39,500 nucleotides of DNA, taken from contig NZ_BDBZ01000025.1 of the NCBI RefSeq assembly GCF_001613245.1, positions 1-39,500 on the forward strand. Reading direction: 5' to 3'. This document shows, one piece after another, positions 24,876 through 31,767 of this stretch. Origin of the DNA: Nocardia speluncae NBRC 108251 (lineage in GTDB: Bacteria; Actinomycetota; Actinomycetes; Mycobacteriales; Mycobacteriaceae). The notes under the pieces are model-generated. The model did no database searches and was not told the DNA's origin. It worked only from the letters and a program-made list of their open reading frames with translations. The translations under genes and the position numbers were made by a program. Each line of letters opens with the position of its first letter. Position 1 is the stretch's first letter.

Positions 24876-25667
24876 TCAGGAGCGCAGGTCACGGCGGCCG
24901 AACCGCCAGAACCCGAGCGCGAGCAGGACGGCAGTGAGTACGAGCAGGACCGTGGCATCGCCCGGTTGCAGGCCGTGGCGAAGGGGTTCGCCGCCGATGT
25001 AGTAATGGAACGGGGACAGGTATTTCAGCCAATCGGCGCCGATCACACCAGCGAGATTGCCCGCCACATAGGTGAATACGCCGATACCGGCCGCAATGCC
25101 GAGTGCGGGCCCGCGGCTGCCCAGCGCCGCGCCCAGGCCGATGGCCAAAGCGCCGAAGGTGGTGCCGAGTAGTGCCAGGTGCACGCATTGGCCAGCGAAC
25201 CCGGCGATCCCGATGGTGTCGAGGTCGGCGCCGGATCGGATCGCCATCATCGCGGCGAAGACCAGCACCGCGGTTGCGGCCGCGCCGGTGGCCAAGGCGG
25301 CGAATCGCTGCAGCGCCAGCGGGAGGCGGCCGAGCGGGTGGGCCAACAGCAAGTCCAGATATCCGGTTTCCTCGTCGCCGGCGATCAGACGGGCACCGAA
25401 GGTGATCCCGAATGCGGTGACCAGCAGCGGCAGCAGCAATCCGAACACGGTGGATCCGAGATACCCGGCCGCGGAACTCATATCCTGCATCCGCAGGGCT
25501 TCACGCATCGCCTCGGGGTAGTTCGCCACCGTGTCGGCCACACCGCCCGCGGAGACCTGCGGGTAGAAAGCGGCGTACATCAATCCCACCACGGCGATAC
25601 CGACCGACCACGCCAGGAGGGCACGGCGGTTATCGGCCAGGGTGCGGAGGTAGAGGTCAGGCAGCAT
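24876..25667 (-). CDS. ABC-2 type exporter permease
   Basis: Membrane subunit of an ABC exporter, 263 residues, with about six hydrophobic segments: LLAWSVGIAVVGLMYAAFY, GSTVFGLLLPLLVTAFGITF, an AATAVLVFAAMMAI segment, HLALLGTTFGALAIGLGAAL, GIAAGIGVFTYVAGNLAGVI and VLLVLTAVLLALGFW. The DEETGYLDLLLAHPLGR stretch between the second and third segments is typical of ABC-2 permeases. The start is ATG 25667 (MLPDLYLRTL). It overlaps the end of the ATPase gene by 11 bases, so translation is coupled, and GGAG lies upstream within that gene. It acts with the ATPase as an exporter, probably of a drug or lipid. The substrate is not known. Confidence 0.9.
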   Translation of the reverse strand: MLPDLYLRTLADNRRALLAWSVGIAVVGLMYAAFYPQVSAGGVADTVANYPEAMREALRMQDMSSAAGYLGSTVFGLLLPLLVTAFGITFGARLIAGDEETGYLDLLLAHPLGRLPLALQRFAALATGAAATAVLVFAAMMAIRSGADLDTIGIAGFAGQCVHLALLGTTFGALAIGLGAALGSRGPALGIAAGIGVFTYVAGNLAGVIGADWLKYLSPFHYYIGGEPLRHGLQPGDATVLLVLTAVLLALGFWRFGRRDLRS

Positions 25668-26556
25668 CGGCTTCTCCGGTGTAGTAGCTGTGGAACAGGT
25701 CTTCGAGGGCTGGTTCGGTGACCAGCAGTCCGGCCACACGGTGACCGGCCAGCGCACGCAGCAAGGCGTCCGGGCTCCCGGTCACCCGGCAGCGCAGCGT
25801 GTTCGCTTCGACTTGCACATCGCTGACCCCGGGCAACATCACAAACTCCGCGGCTTCGATCGGGCCGGTGAAGCCGACCTCCACCTCGCGCACCGCGTCG
25901 GCACGCAGGCCCGCCACGGTGTCGAGGGCGACCAAGCGTCCTTCACGAATGATCGCGACCCGGTCGGCGACCGCCTCGACCTCGCTCATGATGTGGCTGG
26001 ACATGAACACCGTCTGCCCGGCGGCCGCGGCCTCGCCCACCATCTCCAGGAAGATCTGCTGCGCCAACGGATCCAGGCCCGAGGTCGGTTCGTCGAGAAT
26101 GAGTAGCTCGGGTTCGTGCATGAAGGCCTGAACCAACCCGACCTTCTGCCGGTTGCCCTTCGACAGCGCCGCGATCTGTTTGCCCTGATCCAACTCCAGT
26201 CGCTCACACAATCCATCGATACGGTCCGCTCCCGCCCCGCCCCGCAACGCGGCGAGAAACCGCAGGGCCGCACCGACACGCTGACGCCCCGGTGCGATGA
26301 AATCCCCGGCCAGATAGCCCAGCCGCGCGTGCAGCGCTACCGCGTCGGCACGCGGATCCATGCCGAGGACCGCAGCGGTTCCGGCCGTGGGCCTGATCAG
26401 GTCCAGCATCAGCCGGATGGTGGTGGACTTCCCGGCGCCGTTGGGCCCGAGATAACCGAAGACCTCCCCCCTTTCCACCGTCAGCGACAACCCGACCAGC
26501 CCGCGGGCTGAGCCGTAGGTTTTCGTGAGCCCGTGCAGCTCGATTGCTTTCACCAT
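25657..26556 (-). CDS. ABC exporter ATP-binding protein
   Basis: ATPase subunit of 299 residues. The Walker A motif is GYLGPNGAGKSTTIRLM (about residues 34-50), the signature is ALSKGNRQKVGLVQAF, Walker B is LLILDEPTSGLDP, and the H-loop is MSSHIMSEVEAVADR. The C-terminal 80 residues form the extra domain seen in drug-type (DrrA-like) ABC-2 ATPases. The start is ATG 26556 (MVKAIELHGLTKTYG). The 17 upstream in-frame residues are unlikely because they cross the operator. No strong ribosome site was seen, so it may be leaderless. It is the first gene of the exporter operon, divergent from a MarR regulator at 26629 with a palindromic operator between. A role in drug or antibiotic export is likely by analogy only. 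Confidence 0.92.
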   Translation of the reverse strand: MVKAIELHGLTKTYGSARGLVGLSLTVERGEVFGYLGPNGAGKSTTIRLMLDLIRPTAGTAAVLGMDPRADAVALHARLGYLAGDFIAPGRQRVGAALRFLAALRGGAGADRIDGLCERLELDQGKQIAALSKGNRQKVGLVQAFMHEPELLILDEPTSGLDPLAQQIFLEMVGEAAAAGQTVFMSSHIMSEVEAVADRVAIIREGRLVALDTVAGLRADAVREVEVGFTGPIEAAEFVMLPGVSDVQVEANTLRCRVTGSPDALLRALAGHRVAGLLVTEPALEDLFHSYYTGEADAA

Positions 26557-26575
26557 GGCATGAAAGTATCCAGCT

Positions 26576-26600
26576 TTCAGAGATTTGTAAATACTCTGAA
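26576..26600. promoter_or_regulatory. MarR-type operator between exporter and regulator
   Basis: A 25-base imperfect palindrome with perfect 7-bp outer arms (TTCAGAG at 26576-26582, CTCTGAA at 26594-26600) and an 11-base AT-rich centre. It sits in the 72-base gap between the divergent ATPase and MarR starts, 20 and 28 bases from them. Size, symmetry and place fit a MarR-family dimer site that would repress both genes. A perfect 8-bp palindrome GAATATTC (26598-26605) overlaps its right end. Confidence 0.7.
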
Positions 26601-26628
26601 TATTCATCCTTCTGATATCTTAACGGGC

Positions 26629-27102
26629 ATGGGCACCAACGAGCGATTGCGCGAAGCGGCAGAGAAACTGGCTTTGACTCTGTCAGCCGGCGGCGGGATG
26701 CAACGCTCCACCGCCCGGGTGCTCACCGCGCTGCTTTACACAGAGCAGGACACCATGACCGCCGCCGATCTGTGCCAGGAACTCTCGATCAGCTCGGGCG
26801 CCGTGTCGACCGCGATCAAGCACCTCACCCCGGTGGGGCTGATCGAACGCGTCCCCGCCCCAGGCAGCCGCCGGGACCACTACCGGTTCCGATCCGGGGC
26901 CTGGGCGGCACTGATGTCGCAGCAGAACAGCCTGCTCGCCACCATGCGCGATTCTGCACAAGAAGGCCTGGACACGACCGGCCCCGACACTGTCACCGCC
27001 CGCCGCTTGCACGAGATGCAAGACTTCTACACCTTCATGCTCAACGAACTGGTACCCCTTATCGACCGGTGGCGCGAGAACTACGCAGCCGAACACCCCT
27101 GA
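26629..27102 (+). CDS. MarR/GbsR-like transcriptional regulator
   Basis: Winged-helix regulator of 157 residues. A helical N-terminus (ERLREAAEKLALTL) is followed by the DNA-binding winged helix (about 22-95; RSTARVLTALLYTEQDTM, TAADLCQELSISSGAVSTAI, KHLTPVGLIERVPAPGSRRD), then a long C-terminal helical part for dimerisation (FYTFMLNELVPLIDRWREN). The start is ATG 26629 (MGTNERL). The longer in-frame start at 26533 would lie inside the ATPase gene and across the operator. No ribosome site was seen, so a leaderless transcript is possible. It most likely represses the divergent ABC exporter and itself through the palindrome at 26576-26600. Confidence 0.9.
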   Translation: MGTNERLREAAEKLALTLSAGGGMQRSTARVLTALLYTEQDTMTAADLCQELSISSGAVSTAIKHLTPVGLIERVPAPGSRRDHYRFRSGAWAALMSQQNSLLATMRDSAQEGLDTTGPDTVTARRLHEMQDFYTFMLNELVPLIDRWRENYAAEHP

Positions 27103-27200
27103 CCAACAGGCGACAACCCGTAATTCCGCACCGAACCCGCCACGCCGACATGATCATCCACGCGATGATGCACTGACCGATTGAGTCCAAGATCGTTTTC

Positions 27201-27268
27201 TGAGCAGTTGGGCCGAGACGGGCTTCGGCGAACGAAAGACCACGTCGCCCGAAAACGCCAACTGTTCA
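27201..27268. repeat. 68-bp inverted-repeat element (possible MITE or REP)
   Basis: Ends TGAGCAGTTGG (27201-27211) and CCAACTGTTCA (27258-27268) are inverted repeats with one mismatch in 11. The 46 bases between contain a further partial pairing (CGGGC with GCCCG). Homology of the neighbouring integrase remnant stops two bases from its right edge, so it may have inserted there. No target-site duplication was found. Confidence 0.5.
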
Positions 27269-27269
27269 A

Positions 27270-27449
27270 AAGTCGGTCGACGGTCTTGACGACCGCGATG
27301 CCGTAGGTGCGGCGGGTGTTGCCGGGGCCGAGGGTGTCCAGGAACGCCTCAGCCGATCCGCGCAGAGTGCGAGGCGGGGCGGTGTGGATGCGGGTCATGG
27401 TCGCCGCTGGGAAGCGGTTGCCCCCGCCGAGAGATTCGTATCTGCCCAT
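27270..27449 (-). pseudogene. Tyrosine-recombinase (integrase) N-terminal remnant
   Basis: The minus-strand frame reads TLRGSAEAFLDTLGPGNTRR, then TYGIAVVKTVDRL, which resembles the N-terminal SAM-like core-binding domain of actinobacterial site-specific integrases (the NTRRTY turn is typical). Homology ends near 27270, next to the inverted-repeat element, and no catalytic Arg/His/Tyr domain follows. What remains is about 40-60 of an expected 300-400 residues. The product would not be active. It may be a trace of an integrated element. The match is by pattern memory and short, so confidence is modest. Confidence 0.45.
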
Positions 27450-27474
27450 GCGGTGGAACGTCGGGCAGGGGGGT

Positions 27475-28137
27475 TCATTCGAGGAAGGTCACGGTCTCGG
27501 ACAGCGGGGCCCGGGGCAGGTAGGGGTGAGTGGCGGCGGGGTGGGCGAAGCCTATGGACATACCGCAGAAAAGCATCTGTTCCGCCGGAGGTGAGATCAC
27601 CTCTCCGACCGTGCGGTGATATTCCGCCCATGCGATTTGTGTGCAGCTGTGTAGTCCTTCGGACCGCAGCAACAGCATCGCAGTCTGTAGGTACATACCC
27701 GCGTCTGCCCATTGCGGCGCGGGCATGTCTCGGTCCAGATAGCAGAACAGCGCGGTAGAGGCTCCGAAACAGTTCCAGTTCTCGGCTCGGACCCGAGTGC
27801 GGGATTCGGTGTCGTCGTGGGCGATACCGAGTGCGCCGTATCGACGAGAGCCCATAGCCGCGAGGCGTTCCCGATAGGGCGAGGCCATGTTCAGCGGGTA
27901 GAAGGCGAACTCGGGTTCGTCGCCGCTGTCACCGGTAGCAACTCGTTCGGCGATGCGCTTCTTCAACTCCATCAGCCGATCCCCGGTCAGTACATAGATA
28001 TGCCACGGCTGCAGATTGCCGCCCGACGGTGTGCGGGCAGCCGCTGTCAGTACCCTGTTCAGCACGTCGCGCGGCACGGGTCGGTCGGTGAACGTACGAA
28101 TAGATTGCCTACTCGATACCGCCTCATAAACATCCAC
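27475..28137 (-). CDS. Nitroreductase family protein
   Basis: FMN-dependent NAD(P)H oxidoreductase of the nitroreductase family, 220 residues. It has the family start DVYEAVSSRQSIRTFTDRPV with the FMN-phosphate-binding SSRQSIR (about residues 8-14), TPSGGNLQPWHIYV in the central FMN-binding part, then DAGMYLQTAMLLLRSEGLHS and the C-terminal MLFCGMSIGFAHP. It resembles PnbA/NfnB-like nitroreductases. The start is GTG at 28137. The 27 codons before it in frame cross a perfect palindrome. There is no ribosome site, because that palindrome ends only five bases upstream. It lies between an integrase remnant and a transposase remnant. The substrate (nitroaromatic, quinone or flavin) is not indicated. 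Confidence 0.9.
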   Translation of the reverse strand: MDVYEAVSSRQSIRTFTDRPVPRDVLNRVLTAAARTPSGGNLQPWHIYVLTGDRLMELKKRIAERVATGDSGDEPEFAFYPLNMASPYRERLAAMGSRRYGALGIAHDDTESRTRVRAENWNCFGASTALFCYLDRDMPAPQWADAGMYLQTAMLLLRSEGLHSCTQIAWAEYHRTVGEVISPPAEQMLFCGMSIGFAHPAATHPYLPRAPLSETVTFLE

Positions 28138-28142
28138 GCCAC

Positions 28143-28178
28143 GATCGTATTGGGGCCTTCTCTGGCCCCAATACGATC
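28143..28178. promoter_or_regulatory. Perfect 15-bp palindrome at the nitroreductase start
   Basis: Arms GATCGTATTGGGGCC (28143-28157) and its exact complement (28164-28178) around TTCTCT. The left edge is five bases from the nitroreductase GTG. It could be an operator for a regulator encoded elsewhere, or an RNA hairpin controlling translation of a message with no ribosome site. Confidence 0.65.
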
Positions 28179-28337
28179 CATCCCTCGAACACCGAGATTG
28201 CTTGCACAGTCGGACCACACCGGGAGAGCGCGTCGAGCGTGGTCAGAAGAGGGTGTCGCCATGAACCCCGGCCTCCAGCACGCCGCCGATCAACCTCATC
28301 GGCAGCCAAGCCGGGCACCAACCGCCCGACCGCGCAC

Positions 28338-28604
28338 CCCGAACGCGAAACCCCTTCCGACGCTGGGTTCACGCTCTCGAACGCACCGGGATCGCGCACA
28401 AATGGACCCGCCCCTACACATCTCGGACGAACGGGAAGGTGGAGCGGTTCAACGCCACTCTGGCCCGCGAATGGGCCTACGTGCGCGAATACGACTCCGG
28501 GCAGGCCCGCCAGGCCGCGCTGGGCGTACTACAACCCACGACTGGCCCCACGCCGGGATCGGCCACCAGGAAGCGGTCAGCCGAGTCCTGCTACGCGATT
28601 ACCG
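28338..28604 (+). pseudogene. IS transposase C-terminal remnant (IS3/IS481-type integrase core)
   Basis: In one frame 28338-28528 reads NPFRRWVHALERTGIAHKWT, then RPYTSRTNGKVERFNATLAR and EWAYVREYDSGQARQAAL, the typical end of an rve-type transposase (TRPY...TNGKVERFN...EWAY). After the YYN motif the frame shifts, and the expected final stretch HDWPHAGIGHQEAVSRV is in another frame. The 5' part of the transposase, including the first catalytic Asp residues, is missing, and no terminal inverted repeats were identified. It is inactive and marks an old insertion beside the nitroreductase gene. The IS family is assigned from motif pattern only. Confidence 0.7.
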
Positions 28605-28678
28605 ACTCACAACCGCCGGGCACACTTTCTCATCCCTGCCGATGATCGGACGGGCACAACCACTGTGAAAGCCGGGTA

Positions 28679-29177
28679 ATCCTCTGGGAATTCGAGTCCG
28701 GTCGGATCGCCGGCGATCAGGCAGCCTGTCGGTACCGCCAGGTGACCTCTGTCGGGTGCGGGTGCGGGTGCGGGTGCGGGCACTGTCGAATCCGAGAGGC
28801 CGGACTGTCAAGGGGATGTCAAATATGAGACCCGAGTTCGAATTCGTCGACGCCTGCTGGCTATCGTGGCAGGTCAGGTGACGAGTGCGGTCGAACGCTC
28901 GGTTGCGCAACGTCGAACGGAGCTGGGGCGTAGACAGATGACACGATCTGCGCGATGGCCGCTGCCGGTTTCCGCGGTTGCCCGAGTCGGCAGATTCGCT
29001 GAGAGCGGGGCGGGTCCGATTCGGATCGGCACCCGCCAGGCAGCACAACCTGTTACCGGCCAGTGAGATGCCGGACAACCGGATGCGCCGTTGCACCGCG
29101 GACCGAACAGTCGCCCCCGGGGGGCCGGAGGGGCTCCAGTACAGGTGGCCTGGAGTCGAAAAGGCAGGACGAGATAG
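28679..29177. other. 499-base intergenic region with a hexamer repeat
   Basis: No convincing gene was seen. It contains the GGGTGC tandem repeat at 28754-28780 and an 18-codon ORF (ATG 28825, AAGGGGA eight bases upstream; MRPEFEFVDACWLSWQVR). The last 100 bases should hold the promoter of the gene at 29178. Confidence 0.5.
28754..28780 (+). repeat. GGGTGC tandem repeat
   Basis: Four exact copies of GGGTGC in a row (28754-28777) followed by GGG. Such short runs can vary in copy number by slippage. It lies far from any start codon. Confidence 0.85.
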
Positions 29178-30263
29178 ATGACGAACCCGCAATATCCGGG
29201 TGCCGGCGATCAGCCCGGTGGATATCCACCGCAACCGTTCGGAGAGCAACCGCCCGCCGGGTGGCAGGGGCAGCAGTCGTATGCCCCTGGCCCACAGCAG
29301 TATCCGTCGCAGGGTGTGCCTCCGGGGTACGGGCCGCCGGCGTACCCGCCGCAACCCGGCGGACAATACATACCACCGCCCGGCGGGCCGTACCCACCGC
29401 AGCCCGGCAAGAGCCGCGGGACCGTGGTCATGGTGACGCTCGTAGTGCTCGTACTGGTGGCCGGCCTCGGTGTCGGCGGATATTTCCTGGTGTCCGGCGG
29501 CGGGACCGGAGATCCGCGCACCGTTGCACAGCAATTCGTGGACGGTGAAGGTGAGAACGAGGAAATCATCTGCGCCGCGGATCTGGCGAAGATCGAGGAC
29601 GCCGGGAAGTCGGCGCCCCAGCCCACCGCGCCCGTGACGATGCCGGACGATTCGGCCGCCACGAGCGAGCTGGTCGGTGTCGATGTGCCCGAGGGGAGTG
29701 ACCGGGGGACCTTTACGGTCAAGACCGACGTGACGATCGGGACGCAGAGCCACAGCCGGACCGTGGAGTACGACCTCGTCGTGGAGGACGGCGACTGGAA
29801 GGTCTGCGGAATTCTGGAGGCGTCGGAGCCCGGCGACAGTGATTCCGAGGCTCCGGGCAACGGTGTTCCCGGAGCGCCGGACAACGGTGATTCCGAGAAA
29901 CCCGGGAACAATGACTCCGGCGGCGACAGTACCGGCGGTAGCGATCCCGGCGCCGCACGTGCTGTTGCACAGCAGTTCGTGGACCGGGACGGTACCGACA
30001 AAGGCTTGATCTGCGCGGCGGATGTCGCGACCCTCGAGTTGGCCGAAAAGTCGGGGTCCGGACAGGTCGAACTGCCGGATTCTGCCTATGCGACAAGGAC
30101 GATCACGAACCTCGATGTGCCCGCAGGCAGCGAGCAAGGGACCTTCACCGTCGAACTGATGGTGAAGGGAACCTCGACGCTCATCAAATCCCTCGACTAC
30201 GACCTCCTCGAAGAAGACGGCGACTGGAAGGTCTGCGGCGTTCTGAAGGCGTGGCTCAGTTGA
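29178..30263 (+). CDS. Membrane protein with Pro-rich tail and duplicated outer domain
   Basis: A 361-residue protein of unknown function. A Pro/Gly/Gln/Tyr-rich cytoplasmic tail (1-77; YPPQPFGEQPP, PGYGPPAYPPQPGG) is followed by one membrane helix (about 83-107, VVMVTLVVLVLVAGLGVGGYF), outer domain A (about 110-217), an acidic Gly/Asn/Ser linker (218-256) and outer domain B (257-361). A and B are clear duplicates, both having AQQFVD, ICAAD, LPD/MPDD with SA, GTFTV and EDGDWKVCG, with a conserved Cys pair in each. The fold resembles small DUF4878/NTF2-like lipoprotein domains, as often follow such tails in mycobacteria and Nocardia. ATG 29178 has GGACGAG just upstream. It overlaps a decayed MFS gene at its 3' edge. 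Confidence 0.85.
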   Translation: MTNPQYPGAGDQPGGYPPQPFGEQPPAGWQGQQSYAPGPQQYPSQGVPPGYGPPAYPPQPGGQYIPPPGGPYPPQPGKSRGTVVMVTLVVLVLVAGLGVGGYFLVSGGGTGDPRTVAQQFVDGEGENEEIICAADLAKIEDAGKSAPQPTAPVTMPDDSAATSELVGVDVPEGSDRGTFTVKTDVTIGTQSHSRTVEYDLVVEDGDWKVCGILEASEPGDSDSEAPGNGVPGAPDNGDSEKPGNNDSGGDSTGGSDPGAARAVAQQFVDRDGTDKGLICAADVATLELAEKSGSGQVELPDSAYATRTITNLDVPAGSEQGTFTVELMVKGTSTLIKSLDYDLLEEDGDWKVCGVLKAWLS

Positions 30264-30480
30264 TCCTTGATCGCCGAGCGGATACTTGTCCACGCACATC
30301 AGCGCAGCCACTACACAGAGGCCCGCGGCCACGTAGAAGGCGATGTCGTAGGAACCGTTCGTGTCCGGACGTAACCGGCGCCGAACGCGGCAACTGCCGC
30401 GCCGAGTTGGTGGGCGGCAAAACCCAGCCGAAAACGATCGGGGTGTATGCAGCGAACCAGCGGCGGCAGATGGCAAGCAT
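30264..30480 (-). pseudogene. MFS transporter C-terminal remnant
   Basis: Three minus-strand frames together give a typical C-terminal end of a major-facilitator transporter. They read MLAICRRWFAAYTPIVFGWV (near 30480-30421), then AAHQLGAAVAAFGAGYVRTR, then NGSYDIAFYVAAGLCVVAAL running to VDKYPLGDQG. The expected order is kept, but two frameshifts and the absence of the first ~300 residues show it is broken. The closest pattern I recall is oxalate/formate-antiporter-like MFS members (PIVFGW then AHQLGAA). It lies between the duplicated-domain gene and the orphan peptidase-like gene. Confidence 0.65.
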
Positions 30481-30540
30481 CTCTCGATGCACATTTTTTA
30501 ACCCCATACGCCTGACGTAGGCACTGAGTAATAAGCATCA

Positions 30541-31536
30541 TCAGCCGGCCCCGGGGGGTGATTCCGGGAAAGTTCGCCACCCAGTCAGTACATTGCCATC
30601 CGAGTCTCCGCGTCCGGCGATACCGATCACTGAGGATCCATAATCGGCTTCATGCCCGAACGAGGTTCTTCTGTACTCTGTAGCCAAGAATACGGAATCG
30701 GTTGCGGCCTGAACCTCCCGATTCACCCCATTGGCCCGCAAAGAGGCTGCTGCACTCTCGGCGGCATCGCCTTCATGTGACCCCGCGCTACAGGAAAGCA
30801 TTCGTATCGGACTGTCGGGCGTCTCGGCGGCAGCATCCAGCTCGGGCTTTTTTGCCGCAAGTAATCGTCCGTACTCCGCTCCGCCCAGGAATATATTCCG
30901 ACTGGGATATATGAGCCGGGGAGTCCCAGTGTGTGCCATAAATCCCGGCACTCTATTTCCGGTGAGTACGGAAAATGTACCCAGGGGGGCGGATACGGAT
31001 TTCAGGTTCGGTGGTCCCTCTGTTCTTACTTTGACGGCGAATCCATGTGGATTGGCGTGTGAAATGACGAGAATGCCGCGGCTGGTCTCTTGGTTCCCTG
31101 TATTGGGAAGGGGTTGAGGGAAGGGATCTCTCGTCAAACCCAATTCCCTTGTGTCCACCCTCGAAGCCGGCCAGAAGTGGTTGAATTCTCTATCGATTTT
31201 TTCTCCGGCAAGGCGTGTCCATGCGACATACTCGGATTTGTCCTGGCTCTTGGTCGGGAAACCGATTCCGCGTGGGCCGTGTCGGTCCCTCAGGACGTCG
31301 AATAATACACTGTCGGGCGAGAATACCGCAGGTTCTCCGTATTCGTCTGCGCCACGGATCTCGGCAATTATCGGACCAGAACCGTCACGGTCGGCCTTCC
31401 CTGCCGCTCGTAAGGCCTCGCCGAGGCCGTCGGCCACATCGTTCAAGGGACGTGCACAATCAAAAGCTGCCCGGTCGATCTTTGTGTTGATCGCCTTGGC
31501 CAGCCTCTTCATAACTTCCTGTGCCGTGGCAGTCAC
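30541..31536 (-). CDS. Orphan protein with caspase-fold-like His/Cys pattern
   Basis: A 331-residue protein that I do not recognise as a named family. The N-terminal half (1-150) has no motif I can assign. The C-terminal half reads GILVISHANPHGFAVKV (His160, His164), then NIFLGGAEYGRLLAAKKP, then SPIRMLSCSAGSHEGDAAES (Cys249), then NREVQAATDSVFLATEYRR. A strand ending in His-x-x-x-His-Gly, then a strand ending in Ser-Cys, is the layout of clan CD cysteine peptidases (CHAT, gingipain, C80 self-cutting domains of toxins). No signal peptide or membrane helix was seen. GTG 31536 is the start given. ATG 31512 with AGGAAG just upstream is as likely. Local base composition is more AT-rich than the neighbours and flanking DNA holds decayed genes, which suggests transfer. 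It could be the C-terminal part of a polymorphic toxin. Confidence 0.65.
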   Translation of the reverse strand: MTATAQEVMKRLAKAINTKIDRAAFDCARPLNDVADGLGEALRAAGKADRDGSGPIIAEIRGADEYGEPAVFSPDSVLFDVLRDRHGPRGIGFPTKSQDKSEYVAWTRLAGEKIDREFNHFWPASRVDTRELGLTRDPFPQPLPNTGNQETSRGILVISHANPHGFAVKVRTEGPPNLKSVSAPLGTFSVLTGNRVPGFMAHTGTPRLIYPSRNIFLGGAEYGRLLAAKKPELDAAAETPDSPIRMLSCSAGSHEGDAAESAAASLRANGVNREVQAATDSVFLATEYRRTSFGHEADYGSSVIGIAGRGDSDGNVLTGWRTFPESPPGAG

Positions 31537-31767
31537 TGCCGCGAACGCCGGGAGAGTTCGCTCGCATTATTTCTGAGCATGGGGTCCAGCGTAGATCATC
31601 CAGCCAACGCCCACCTTGGTTACGACTGTCTCCGTGAGCCGGAAAGCCCCTGTGGGGCAGCCGAACTCCGCTCTGTAGTGGCGCCTGCTCCCTGGAGTAT
31701 TGCTGCTGATAGCTTTTCGGCGTCGCCTCTGATCGGCGGCTCCAGAACCCGCGCTGGTCGGTTCTGC

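Noticed and set aside
28754..28780. GGGTGC run considered as a CRISPR or G-quadruplex array
   Set aside because: Units are contiguous six-base repeats without spacers, so not CRISPR. G runs are three bases, so a G-quadruplex is possible but weak.
28599..30494. 631-residue minus-strand ORF opposite the duplicated-domain gene
   Set aside because: Only its first ~50 residues (MFS remnant) have meaning. The rest is the antisense of the gene at 29178.
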